Shown here: positions 1 through 8,696 of the stretch, piece after piece
Layout of the letters: every line of letters begins with the position of its first letter
How positions within the stretch are numbered: the first letter of the stretch is position 1
Source of the DNA: RUG14871 sp045539425
GTDB lineage: Bacteria > Bacillota_I > Bacilli_A > Erysipelotrichales > Erysipelotrichaceae
NCBI GenBank assembly: GCA_045539425.1
Contig: JAZQFH010000013.1
Span: forward strand, 35,694 to 99,693
DNA: 64,000 nt
Reading direction: 5' to 3'
Made by a program: the position numbers and the translations under genes
Notes under the pieces: model-generated
What the model was told of the DNA's origin: nothing
Seen by the model: only the letters and a program-made list of their open reading frames with translations
The model's database searches: none

Positions 1-321
1 GACTAAGTCGTATTCACCGTCTTCACAGAATTCATCAAAAGCGTTGTCCCAGACACCCTTTTCAGTTGTGTTACCAACTTCTTTGATGACGACATCAACT
101 TTGTCACCATAGAGTTCAGTTGCTTTCGTAACGCCTCTGGCTAACGTATCGAAATAGGAGTTGTCGCCAGTGAACGGAACTAAAACAGCAACTTTCTTTT
201 TCGTGACTTCTGCCGGTGTATCGCCTTCGCCGGATGGAGTCGGTTCTTCATTACCTTTGGAGCAAGCTGTTAAGCTGACAACCAACAGTAATGCGAGTAA
301 AACAGTTAATAATTTTTTCAT
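1..321 (-). CDS. BMP/PnrA-family substrate-binding lipoprotein, truncated by window edge
   Basis: The 107 visible codons are the N-terminus of an exported lipoprotein. They show a Lys-rich start, a hydrophobic core and a lipobox LTAC with the lipidated Cys at residue 20, followed by a Pro/Glu/Gly-rich linker. From about residue 42 the mature domain starts (KKKVAVLVPFTGDNSYFD), which resembles basic membrane protein (PnrA-like) binding proteins that deliver nucleosides or sugars to an ABC importer. The start has a good AAAGGAGAG ribosome site and overlaps the stop of the upstream ADP-ribosylglycohydrolase gene as ATGA, so the two are translationally coupled. The rest of the gene, and any ABC subunits, lie left of the window. 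Lipoprotein call is firm; the exact family and ligand are inferred. Confidence 0.8.
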   Translation of the reverse strand, partial: MKKLLTVLLALLLVVSLTACSKGNEEPTPSGEGDTPAEVTKKKVAVLVPFTGDNSYFDTLARGVTKATELYGDKVDVVIKEVGNTTEKGVWDNAFDEFCEDGEYDLV

Positions 322-2360
322 TTTTCTCTCCTTTTACTGTTTTCTATATTTAAATCCAGCGTGCTGAATTTAAATCCATGGATTTCTGTAACGGCAGAAC
401 TGAGGGAAAGAATTCCAATTCCGCCTTCAGGCATTTCCGGAAAATCGATCGAACACGATTCATCATTGAAATACACAGTAATTTTATCATTACTGAAGAC
501 TGCTTTCAATGAATTTAGTATCAATATTTTATTGCTGATATTTTGAGAATACAATTTGGTGTATTTTTTGCCTTTCCGGTAAAGTTCAAGGCTGTTTCCG
601 TTGATACCGAGCGCATAGAAATCCTGATATCCCCTGAAGCCGAAAACAAGCATTGCACTGAGGTTTTCGTTATTCTCAAAGTTCATCTCAATGCTTTTAG
701 CGTGCATGGAAAGCGTGCCTGTTGTGATCAGGGCGTGAGGTGTCCCCTGTCCTTTTAAGCCGTTCTCGGAAAGAATCCACTTTCCGGAATGATTGTTAAA
801 GCTGCGGATATTGTAAAGCGTATCACCGGCATAGCGCGGTCCGTATCCGTCATAGGAAAGCGTGGAAAAGTCATAGGAAACTCTGCTTTCGTGAGTTACG
901 GAATAATCTTTCAGATAACACTTTTTCTGTGCAATAAAGCCGATTCTGTGAATGACCGTGTTAACAAAACCCTTGAGACGGAACTCGATTTCGCTCTCGC
1001 CCTGAATGTAATACACTGCTTCCTGCCTGTTCCCTTCGCAGTCTTCCGCAAAGACAGTCAGCCTGTTCTCTTCAGATGATTCAAATAAGAAATGCAAAAG
1101 ATCATGCGGGTAGTACTTCGGTGAGAAGACCGGATCATAGCGCGCATCGTAGATATCTTCCGGCAGATAGTAACTAAAGAAATAAACTTCTTCCTCTTTC
1201 GGTATTTCAAGTCTTCCGTCGGATACGGAAAGATAGGAAGAGCTCCTGAATCCCTCTGTCGCATACGGCAGTAAGAAGTGTCTGTAATCCGGTTTATCAT
1301 ACCCTTTCAGCTGCATGGCGTAGCGCGCAAACATCTGGGCACTGCGGGATACCGTATCGATATTCTCCGAACCGATACAGCTTGAAGCATTGACGACATC
1401 ATTGATCGGCTTGATCCAGTACGGATCAATTCCGTCAATACCTAAAAGTGCCCCCATGATGGAGCCGACATTTCCGCATGTGCAGTCGGTATCCCATCCG
1501 CACTGATTCAGAATGCAGAGTGTACGCGAGAAATCATTTTCTCCATAGCACATGGAAAGAACCATGATGGCACTGTTGGGTATGATATGACAGCTTCCCG
1601 CGAATTTATCATAACCGTAGTTCTTTTGAATATAACGGAAACAATCCAGCCAGTCGTTTGGATTATTCTGGTGGAAGTCCATGATGTCTTTTACAACACG
1701 GTAGTACTTCATACGGTGATCGAGATACCTGAGTGTTTCATTCAGAACATACATGATATCTTCACTCTGCATTGCCAGCGTAATGGCAACTGCCACAAAG
1801 ATTGCGCCCTGCAGTCCGTTTTTATCATGGGTCACGCTTGCCGCCTTGACGGCAAGATCTTTTGCCAGAAGCGGATCATAACCGCTGACATAACCCCAGC
1901 AGTCAGAGAAGATCTGTCCGCCGATCTGCTCCGCCATAACGATGCCGTTCTGCTCTTTGGAGCCGCTTTGCGGAGCACAAATCCCCTTCTTCAGGTTTTC
2001 GTATGCCGTATGTTCCGTTGAAACTCCAATTCCGCCCCACCAGAAAAAGCCGGTATACTCCTGCAAGTAATTCAGAAAGGAATCGCCGATGTCTTTGGCG
2101 CTGATATTGTTTCCTTTTTCGAGCGCACGGACAAAGAACAGAGGCCCGTTGGAATCGTCATCCGCAGCGAAGATATCATAGTCGGTTAAATATCCCTTGA
2201 TATCCGGATACTTTCTCTGTATCTCATCAAATGTCCAGCTTTCAATGGGTGCGCCTAAGCGGATCCCGATGATTTTGCCTAGCCATGAGGCATAGACTCT
2301 CTGAAGATAATCATTGTATGTGGACGGTGTTAGCTGTAGTGTCTGATTCAGTTTTTTCAT
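318..2360 (-). CDS. ADP-ribosylglycohydrolase family protein with C-terminal beta-rich domain
   Basis: 680 residues. The N-terminal ~400 residues match the ADP-ribosylglycohydrolase fold: an acidic metal-binding motif ADDDS at residues 66-70 and a second metal motif GWDTDCTCGNVGS near residue 290, as in the DraG/ARH family that cleaves N- or O-glycosidic ADP-ribose bonds or related nucleoside linkages using two Mg ions. Residues from about 420 onward form an additional beta-rich region that looks like a concanavalin/LamG-type sandwich, not part of the catalytic core. No signal peptide, so cytoplasmic. It overlaps the BMP lipoprotein gene by ATGA, which suggests a role in using an imported nucleoside or ADP-ribose-like compound. 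No Shine-Dalgarno is present; a perfect TATAAT ends 6 nt before the ATG. Confidence 0.8.
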   Translation of the reverse strand: MKKLNQTLQLTPSTYNDYLQRVYASWLGKIIGIRLGAPIESWTFDEIQRKYPDIKGYLTDYDIFAADDDSNGPLFFVRALEKGNNISAKDIGDSFLNYLQEYTGFFWWGGIGVSTEHTAYENLKKGICAPQSGSKEQNGIVMAEQIGGQIFSDCWGYVSGYDPLLAKDLAVKAASVTHDKNGLQGAIFVAVAITLAMQSEDIMYVLNETLRYLDHRMKYYRVVKDIMDFHQNNPNDWLDCFRYIQKNYGYDKFAGSCHIIPNSAIMVLSMCYGENDFSRTLCILNQCGWDTDCTCGNVGSIMGALLGIDGIDPYWIKPINDVVNASSCIGSENIDTVSRSAQMFARYAMQLKGYDKPDYRHFLLPYATEGFRSSSYLSVSDGRLEIPKEEEVYFFSYYLPEDIYDARYDPVFSPKYYPHDLLHFLFESSEENRLTVFAEDCEGNRQEAVYYIQGESEIEFRLKGFVNTVIHRIGFIAQKKCYLKDYSVTHESRVSYDFSTLSYDGYGPRYAGDTLYNIRSFNNHSGKWILSENGLKGQGTPHALITTGTLSMHAKSIEMNFENNENLSAMLVFGFRGYQDFYALGINGNSLELYRKGKKYTKLYSQNISNKILILNSLKAVFSNDKITVYFNDESCSIDFPEMPEGGIGILSLSSAVTEIHGFKFSTLDLNIENSKRREK

Positions 2361-2372
2361 ACTTCCATTATA
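2361..2372 (-). promoter_or_regulatory. -10 box of a predicted leaderless transcript (ADP-ribosylglycohydrolase)
   Basis: A perfect TATAAT (2372-2367) is followed by only six bases (GGAAGT) before the ATG at 2360. Initiation about 7 nt downstream of the hexamer would begin at or next to the A of the start codon. The GGAAG is too close to the ATG to act as a ribosome site. No clear -35 box is visible; the upstream sequence is the T-tract of the preceding terminator. Confidence 0.55.
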
Positions 2373-2390
2373 TGGGAATCACAAAGTGAA

Positions 2391-2425
2391 AAAAATAAAA
2401 AAATGAAGCATAACTTCATTTTTTG
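2391..2425 (-). terminator. Rho-independent terminator of the truB-xerD-lipoprotein operon
   Basis: On the minus strand AAATGAAG, a 5-nt loop and CTTCATTT form an 8-bp stem followed by a long T tract interrupted by one A. It lies just after the stop codon of the rhodanese-thioredoxin lipoprotein gene. Confidence 0.85.
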
Positions 2426-2461
2426 TGTACGGTTATAAAGTGATAGGAAATCGGAATCTGC

Positions 2462-3520
2462 CTAATCCATCTGAATATATTTCTTCAGGTATTCCCTTAA
2501 GCCGGCAGTATCGCGATAGTATGGATTATCCGCATCATTTTCCGCATCCAGCCAGCCGATCAGATCTCCTTGATGGAACACCAGAACAGATGGCGCAAAA
2601 CTGACTTTCTGCGAGATGAAGTTTTCCGTCGCATTGGTGATATTGATGTTCATGTGGTAGATATTCCACTTCATCTCCTCTGCGACTTCCCTTACAATCG
2701 GCGTAAAGGAGGCACAGGTCAGACAGCCCGGAAGATGAAGATAAAGCAGAAACGACTGCTTATGATCCTGCAGGCTTTTGACAGCTTCAATGGAATCAAG
2801 ATCCGTAAAGATATCCTCGGATAACATCGGGAAACTGTCCGCACTTAAGAGCGGTGTTTCTTTTCGGGTCAAAGAGTCAAAATCAATGATGTGATATGTG
2901 ACTTCGGAAAGATCCACGCTGCCGTCTTCCTTTAAGAGATTTCGGGAATGCTCTCCCTTGTAGTACCAGTATCCCCCGGCATTATAGATCTTGTTTTCAT
3001 CATAGCCGAGTTCAATCAGAAGGTCCTTCATCATACCGGCATAGCCTCCGCCGCCGCACATCAGAATGATGGCTTTGTCTTTCGGAAAGATGGATTCTAT
3101 GATGGCTCTGCTTTCTTCGTATACTTCACTCAGCGTTCCGTCTTCATTTCGATGGAACAGTACTCTGCCCTCATACCCAGGAAGAACTTCTTCGGGAAGC
3201 GTCAGCTGATCCACAAAATACGGAAACGGTACAACTTCAAACCCTTCCAGAATTCCGCTGAGGCGGCTGTCTCCGCCGATGGCTTCGTAATTGGCCGGAT
3301 CTTCAATCATGCGGACATCATAGTAGGCACAGTCCTCACGGTTCAGATACTGATCAATCGTTTCCTCATTGATGTTGGCGTCGATTCCGAACATCTCTCC
3401 GCGGATCCCGCTCGCCCTCTGCGGCGTTGGTAACGGATCCAGCTTCGGTGTTACGGAACAGGCTGTCAGAAAAAGAAGAAGTGTAAAAAGACTTATAAGA
3501 CTAATCCTGTGTGGTTTCAT
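2462..3520 (-). CDS. Rhodanese-thioredoxin fusion lipoprotein
   Basis: 352 residues from the ATG at 3520, chosen because it has an AAAGGAGA site and gives a proper lipoprotein signal (LTAC lipobox, Cys21); a longer frame upstream only encodes antisense-like sequence inside xerD. Residues ~55-190 form a rhodanese-like domain with the active-site loop MCGGGGYAG (Cys155). Residues ~240-350 form a thioredoxin-like domain with CLTC (Cys266, Cys269) and a typical cis-Pro-like FAPSVLVF segment. It would sit on the outer membrane face and act in thiol/disulfide or persulfide chemistry. The gene overlaps the xerD 3' end by 20 bp and is the last gene of the operon. The combination is seen directly; substrate unknown. 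Confidence 0.78.
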   Translation of the reverse strand: MKPHRISLISLFTLLLFLTACSVTPKLDPLPTPQRASGIRGEMFGIDANINEETIDQYLNREDCAYYDVRMIEDPANYEAIGGDSRLSGILEGFEVVPFPYFVDQLTLPEEVLPGYEGRVLFHRNEDGTLSEVYEESRAIIESIFPKDKAIILMCGGGGYAGMMKDLLIELGYDENKIYNAGGYWYYKGEHSRNLLKEDGSVDLSEVTYHIIDFDSLTRKETPLLSADSFPMLSEDIFTDLDSIEAVKSLQDHKQSFLLYLHLPGCLTCASFTPIVREVAEEMKWNIYHMNINITNATENFISQKVSFAPSVLVFHQGDLIGWLDAENDADNPYYRDTAGLREYLKKYIQMD

Positions 3521-4430
3521 CCTCTTTTTTCTCCTTTCTCTGTGTATCCCGTTTGGGGAAGTAGGCATCATAAGTCTGATGCAGCTGCTTTGCCTGAACA
3601 TGCGTATAGATCTGCGTTGTGGAAATGGAGGAGTGACCGAGCAGCTCCTGAACGGAGCGCAGATCGGCTCCATTGGCTAAAAGATCCGTCGCAAAGGTAT
3701 GGCGGAAGGAATGGGCTGTGATATTCAGATCCAGTCCGAGTTCCTTTTCCTTTGCCGTCAGCATGTCACTGACATACTTGCGGCTGAGCTGATTTCCCCT
3801 GCGGTTGATCAATAGATAACTGAGATTTCTTTTGTTGTATTCCGGACGTGTCCCGTCCAGATAACAGTTCAGAAGATCTGCACTGCTTCTGGCAATTGGT
3901 ACCATCCGCTCCTTATTCCCCTTTCCGAGAACTCTCAGAAAGAGATTGGCACGGTTGTACTGGTTGAGGGTCAGATTGCATACTTCCGAGACCCGCAGTC
4001 CGCAGCTGTACATCAGTTCGCAGATGCAGTGATTCAAAAGTTCATGCGGATCATCATCGTTAAAACTGTCAAACAGACAGTTCAGTTCTTCCTCACTCAG
4101 AAAGCGCGGCAATGTCTTGGAGCGCTTCACGCTGGCCAGATTGACGGCCGGATTCTCCATTTTCAGATTATCCGCCAGATAATAATGAAAGCCCCGGATC
4201 GAGGTCAGAGATCGCGCAACGCTTGATTTCGACAGCTCATCCAAGGCAATGGCAATGTAGTCATAGATGGTTTTCTTACGGATCTCTTCCACTGTTGTGA
4301 TATTACGGGATTCCAGATAGGAAAAATAGCGCTTCAGATCAGCAGAATAGCTTTCGATGGAGCGGCTGCTCATTCCTTTGTTTACCGTGATATCGGTGAT
4401 GTAAAGATCGTAGGCATCTTTTAATAACAT
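3501..4430 (-). CDS. xerD: Tyrosine recombinase XerD-like
   Basis: 309 residues. The N-terminal SAM-like core-binding domain (1-95) is followed by the catalytic domain with all expected residues: Arg146 (GLRVSEV), Lys170 (GKGNKERMVP), His240 and Arg243 (HSFRHTFATDLL), His266 (LLGHSSISTTQIYTH) and nucleophile Tyr275. Such proteins resolve chromosome dimers at dif with a partner recombinase. The position after recN in a housekeeping operon, with no integrase-like context, supports the Xer rather than a phage role; XerC versus XerD cannot be fixed from sequence alone. The start ATG has no Shine-Dalgarno, and a TAGAAT hexamer lies 9 nt upstream inside the recN-xerD gap. Confidence 0.88.
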   Translation of the reverse strand: MLLKDAYDLYITDITVNKGMSSRSIESYSADLKRYFSYLESRNITTVEEIRKKTIYDYIAIALDELSKSSVARSLTSIRGFHYYLADNLKMENPAVNLASVKRSKTLPRFLSEEELNCLFDSFNDDDPHELLNHCICELMYSCGLRVSEVCNLTLNQYNRANLFLRVLGKGNKERMVPIARSSADLLNCYLDGTRPEYNKRNLSYLLINRRGNQLSRKYVSDMLTAKEKELGLDLNITAHSFRHTFATDLLANGADLRSVQELLGHSSISTTQIYTHVQAKQLHQTYDAYFPKRDTQRKEKKEDETTQD

Positions 4431-4448
4431 GTTATATCTATTCTATTA

Positions 4449-6095
4449 CTATTTTTCCTGTAAATGATCCAGAAGCTCTTTTGCGCTCTTTAAGGCACTC
4501 TCGCTTTCGGATCCTGTTGCGATATTGGCAAGTTCTCTGATCCTGCCGTCATAATCGAGAGTTCTGACTCTGGAATACGTCTTGTTATCGGCAACTTCCT
4601 TATAAATGTAGTAATGCTGCTTCGCACAGGCAGCGACCTGTCCGAGATGGGTAATGGAGAATACCTGGGCATTCTCGGCAATCTTGCGCATCTTCAAGCC
4701 GATGGAAGTCGCAATCTTACCGCTGACTCCGCTGTCGATTTCATCAAAGATGATCGTTTCGATACCATAAAGGGAGTTAAAGATCGTCTTTAAGCCCAGC
4801 ATGATGCGGCTCAGCTCACCGCCGCTGGCAACTTCCGCAAGCGGATTGAGCGGCTGTCCGACGTTGGTGGAGATGTAGAACTCGACGCGGTCAATTCCTC
4901 TGATATTACCGCTGTGCTCCGCTAAATCCACACGGAATGTCGTACTGCTCAGTTCCAAGTCACGCAGTTCGCTCTCGATTTCTTTCTCAAGTTTCTTTGC
5001 GGCTGCCTGACGCTTTTTGCTGAGGGTGGAGGCTGCTTCATAATAGAGGTTATATGCCTCTTCCACTTCCGCCTTTGCCTGTCTGATATATTCTTCGCGG
5101 TTTTCCATTAAGGCCAGCTTATCGGACATATCAGCATATTTTTTCTGCATGGCGGAATAGGTTCCGCCGTATTTACGAATGACTTTCTTTAAATCGTAAA
5201 TACGCGACAGGATGCGGTTAAATTCGTTTTCATCATAGGAAAGCGAGTGATAATAATCGGAAACGCGTTCAAAGAGATCTTCCAGTTCATAGTAGTGATC
5301 ATTAATCTTCTGGATCTCATTCTGCAGTTCCGCATCATGAACTTCTTCCAGTTCTCTTTTTCCGAGATACAGCTTTTCCAAAGCGCCGTTATTTCCGGAG
5401 AACTCTTCTATGGCATTGCTTAATGCCTGGGATGTTTTCTCAAAGGAAAGGAGTTTGCGTTCCTTTTCTTCCAGCTCATCCAGCTCACCTTCATACGTGT
5501 TTACCTTCTCGATTTCCGCTTTCTGGAATAACAGATAATCGCGCTCATCCTCGCTGTAATCTGTCTGTAAGGAAGTCTCAAGGCTCTGCTTGCGGGCGGA
5601 ATACTCCTGATATTTTGCGGAAACTTCAGCCAGAAGCTGATCTTCCTTCATATACTCATCCAGCAGTTTCAGATGGTTTTTCGGATTCAGAAGATACTGC
5701 GTTCCGTGCTGGTTATGAATATCAATCAGATGCTGCGTCAGTTCCCTGGCAAATCCCTGGGTAATGGCGCGGTAGTTCAGACGCATTGTGCTTCTTCCGT
5801 CTTTGGTGATTTCCCTGCTCAGGATGTTTTCCTCTTCCGCTTCAAAACCGGAATTGTAAAGGAAGTTCAGAGCGGCAGGATTCTGAATGGTGAAAACCGC
5901 TTCGATCACGGCCTTCTCCGCACCGCTGCGGACAACGTTTGTGCTCAGTCTTTCACCGCATAAAAGCGAAATCGCATCAATAATGATGGACTTTCCGGCA
6001 CCCGTTTCACCTGTAAAGACAGAAAAGCCATCGGCGAAATCCAGGCTTAATTCATCGATAATGACATAATCTTTAATATAAAGATGTAAGATCAT
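4449..6095 (-). CDS. recN: DNA repair protein RecN
   Basis: 548 residues, an SMC-like ATPase for double-strand break repair. Walker A GETGAGKS is at residues 29-36. A long coiled coil occupies roughly residues 150-370, and the C-terminal ABC head carries SGGELSRIMLGLK and the Walker B IIFDEIDSGVSG. Length and motif order fit RecN. The start is supported by AGGAGGAATT and overlaps the tlyA stop as ATGA. It is cotranscribed with tlyA, dxs and ispA, an order common in Bacillota. Confidence 0.96.
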   Translation of the reverse strand: MILHLYIKDYVIIDELSLDFADGFSVFTGETGAGKSIIIDAISLLCGERLSTNVVRSGAEKAVIEAVFTIQNPAALNFLYNSGFEAEEENILSREITKDGRSTMRLNYRAITQGFARELTQHLIDIHNQHGTQYLLNPKNHLKLLDEYMKEDQLLAEVSAKYQEYSARKQSLETSLQTDYSEDERDYLLFQKAEIEKVNTYEGELDELEEKERKLLSFEKTSQALSNAIEEFSGNNGALEKLYLGKRELEEVHDAELQNEIQKINDHYYELEDLFERVSDYYHSLSYDENEFNRILSRIYDLKKVIRKYGGTYSAMQKKYADMSDKLALMENREEYIRQAKAEVEEAYNLYYEAASTLSKKRQAAAKKLEKEIESELRDLELSSTTFRVDLAEHSGNIRGIDRVEFYISTNVGQPLNPLAEVASGGELSRIMLGLKTIFNSLYGIETIIFDEIDSGVSGKIATSIGLKMRKIAENAQVFSITHLGQVAACAKQHYYIYKEVADNKTYSRVRTLDYDGRIRELANIATGSESESALKSAKELLDHLQEK

Positions 6096-6823
6096 AATTC
6101 CTCCTGTTTCACAACATGGAGAAGGTATTCCTGATTCCCGCTCCTGCCGATGACATTACTTAACATACAACTACATTTTACTAGTTTGAATGTGGGGAGT
6201 AAAGAAATGATTTCCTGTAGCGCCTTCTCACGCACTTTGGGATCTTTTACAACTCCCTGCTTATTCAGATGCTTCGAGCCGACTTCAAACTGCGGCTTCA
6301 CCAAGATCACCGCATGCTCCCCGTTTTTCAATAAATCCGAAATAACGGGAAAGAGATAGGTGCAGCTGATAAAGGAGACATCCATGCAGATGAAAGTGAT
6401 TTCTTCATCAAAATCCGCTTTCTTCAGATAGCGCGCATTGGTGTTCTCTCTTACAACAACGCGCGGATCCTGTCTCAGTTTCGCTGCCAGCTGATTTGTG
6501 CCAACATCGATACAGTAGACTTTCTTTGCGTCGTGCTGCAGACAGCAATCGGTAAAACCGCCTGTCGAGGAACCGATATCAACGACGACTTTATCTTTTA
6601 AATCAATCTGATCCTGAATGATACATCCGTCCAGCTTGTCTCCGGCCCGCGACACATAGCGGTCAACCTGAATTACAGATACTTCCTGGCCTTCCTCAAT
6701 AGCAAAAGAGGATTTTGTTACCGTCTTCTGATCAACGGAAACCAATCCTTCTTTAATTGCATCCTGTGCTTTGGCGCGGCTTTCAAAATAGCCTTTTTCA
6801 AACAGATAGGTATCTAGTCTCAT
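6092..6823 (-). CDS. tlyA: TlyA-type rRNA 2'-O-methyltransferase (S4 domain + FtsJ fold)
   Basis: 243 residues. An N-terminal S4 RNA-binding domain (MRLDTYLFEKGYFESRAKAQ to about residue 60) is joined to a Rossmann methyltransferase with the SAM-binding motif VVDIGSSTGGFTDC and a catalytic-type Lys/Asp arrangement (CMDVSF, ILVKPQFEVG). TlyA proteins methylate cytidines in 16S and 23S rRNA; older annotation calls them hemolysin A. The start overlaps the dxs stop as ATGA and the end overlaps recN as ATGA, so translation is coupled on both sides. Confidence 0.93.
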   Translation of the reverse strand: MRLDTYLFEKGYFESRAKAQDAIKEGLVSVDQKTVTKSSFAIEEGQEVSVIQVDRYVSRAGDKLDGCIIQDQIDLKDKVVVDIGSSTGGFTDCCLQHDAKKVYCIDVGTNQLAAKLRQDPRVVVRENTNARYLKKADFDEEITFICMDVSFISCTYLFPVISDLLKNGEHAVILVKPQFEVGSKHLNKQGVVKDPKVREKALQEIISLLPTFKLVKCSCMLSNVIGRSGNQEYLLHVVKQEEL

Positions 6824-8688
6824 TTCCGATATACCGCATTGATCACATCCGCACAGACGGAGTTGATATCAATGGACAGTGCTTTTTTCAGTGTGTTAAC
6901 GGAGCCGTGCGGAACATAGCGGTCGTGAATGCCGAAGCGCTGAATATGCACTTTCATATCATGGTCGTTATAGAATTCCAGTATCTCTGCAGAAAGTCCC
7001 CCTTCCAGCATGTCGATCTCATACGTGAAGACCGGCTTGCGGCTTTTGGCAATCTGAATCAGTGTTTCCGCATCCAGAGGTTTAAAGAAACGTGCATTCA
7101 CAATAGCAATATTCATGTTATTCGTGTGCATTTTCTGGTACAGTCTGTCTACTTCCGGTCCGTATGTGATAATGTAGGCGTCCGGAGTATCGGTATCCGC
7201 AAGAATCTCCCAGCTGCCGACCGGAATCTTCTGGAAGTCCGAGACTTCCCGATAGACCGTACTGCCTTTTGGATAACGTATTCCAAACGGATGATTCTGC
7301 GTGAATGCCGTATACAGTAAATTCTGCGCTTCCATGGCATCTTTCGGCTGGGCAAGGATCATATTCGGAAGTGGTGTCAGTAAACCGATATCAAAGATGC
7401 CGTGATGGGTATCTCCGTCTTCGCCGCTTAACTGAGCCCTGTCAATCCCGAGAACCACAGGCAGATCCATACGGCAGATGTCATGATTGATCTGATCGTA
7501 TGCTCTCTGAAGGAATGTGGAATAGATCGAGAGGAACGGACGCTTCTTGCTGATGGCGAGGCCTGCCGCAAACGTAGCTGCATGTTCCTCGGCGATTCCG
7601 CAGTCAAATGCCCGCTCCGGATAGAGCGCAAAGAATTTCTCCAGCTTGCTGCCGGTAATCATGGCCGGTGTGATGGCACAGATGTCCTTGTTGTTCTTTG
7701 CCATACGTACGAGCGTTTCACTCATGATCTGCGACCATGTCAAGTGTTCTTCCGGAAGAACGCTCAAAGAGGCTCCCGTCAGCGGGTCAAAGGCGCCGAC
7801 ACCGTGCCAGTACCCTTCTCTGTCTTGTTCACAGAGCGGATAGCCTTTGCCCTTTTTGGTCAGGATGTGAATGACGATCGGACCTTCATGGTTTTTGGCA
7901 ATCTGGAAGACATTGACCATATCCTTGATGTTGTGTCCGTCAAACGGTCCGATGTAGTCGATCCCGAACTGACCGAAGATGGATGTGTCAATGACGCTTT
8001 TCTTGATGTTTTCCTTGATATTCGTCAGACCGTCTAATACGGTTTCACCGAAATTGGAAGTCTGTAAGATTGCTTTTAATGTCTTTTTGGAGTTGGTGTA
8101 GGGTCTTGCGGTTCTGACTTTATTCAGTACGTTGGATACAGCACCGACATTCCGGGAAATCGACATGTTGTTATCGTTAAAGATAATGATCATGTTGTGC
8201 TTGGACGCACCGATCTGATCCAGCGCTTCAAAGGCCATACCGCCTGTGAGTGCACCATCTCCGATCACCGGAATAATCTGATAATGCTCATGATTCAGAT
8301 CTCTTGCGACTGCCATGCCGTATGCTGCGGAAAGAGATGTGGAAGAGTGTCCGGCTTCCCAGACATCGTGTTCACTCTCCGAGCGCTTTTCAAAGCCGCT
8401 GATACCGCCATACTGACGCAGCGTCGGGAAAGAGTCATATCTTCCCGTCAGGATCTTATGGGTATAGCACTGGTGTCCGACATCGAAAAAGATCTTGTCT
8501 TTCGGCGAGTTGAACACATAATGCAGTGCAACCGTTAACTCGACAACACCGAGGTTACTCGAAAGATGACCTCCGGTTTTCGATACCGTCTCAATCAGAT
8601 ACGTACGGATCTCGGCACAAAGATCATTTAATTCATTCAGACTTAATTTTTTCAGATCAGAGGGGCTTTTGATGTCACTCAGTTTCAT
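6820..8688 (-). CDS. dxs: 1-deoxy-D-xylulose-5-phosphate synthase
   Basis: 622 residues, the usual length. The thiamine diphosphate and Mg site is seen as GDGALTGGMAFEALD with NDNNMSIS, and the transketolase pyrimidine domain as CGIAEEHAATFAAGLA. The C-terminal transketolase domain follows. It condenses pyruvate and glyceraldehyde-3-phosphate, the first step of the MEP isoprenoid pathway. It sits directly behind ispA, so the first and prenyl-elongation steps are made together. The start is supported by TAGGAGG a few bases upstream. Confidence 0.97.
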   Translation of the reverse strand: MKLSDIKSPSDLKKLSLNELNDLCAEIRTYLIETVSKTGGHLSSNLGVVELTVALHYVFNSPKDKIFFDVGHQCYTHKILTGRYDSFPTLRQYGGISGFEKRSESEHDVWEAGHSSTSLSAAYGMAVARDLNHEHYQIIPVIGDGALTGGMAFEALDQIGASKHNMIIIFNDNNMSISRNVGAVSNVLNKVRTARPYTNSKKTLKAILQTSNFGETVLDGLTNIKENIKKSVIDTSIFGQFGIDYIGPFDGHNIKDMVNVFQIAKNHEGPIVIHILTKKGKGYPLCEQDREGYWHGVGAFDPLTGASLSVLPEEHLTWSQIMSETLVRMAKNNKDICAITPAMITGSKLEKFFALYPERAFDCGIAEEHAATFAAGLAISKKRPFLSIYSTFLQRAYDQINHDICRMDLPVVLGIDRAQLSGEDGDTHHGIFDIGLLTPLPNMILAQPKDAMEAQNLLYTAFTQNHPFGIRYPKGSTVYREVSDFQKIPVGSWEILADTDTPDAYIITYGPEVDRLYQKMHTNNMNIAIVNARFFKPLDAETLIQIAKSRKPVFTYEIDMLEGGLSAEILEFYNDHDMKVHIQRFGIHDRYVPHGSVNTLKKALSIDINSVCADVINAVYRK

Positions 8689-8696
8689 ATGACCTC

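Noticed and set aside
3521..3673. N-terminal extension of the rhodanese-thioredoxin frame
   Set aside because: It overlaps the xerD coding region, and the ATG at 3520 gives a perfect lipoprotein signal with a good ribosome site.
3501..4430. XerD-like gene as phage or integrative-element integrase
   Set aside because: It is embedded in a housekeeping operon between recN and a lipoprotein gene, without attachment repeats or mobile genes.
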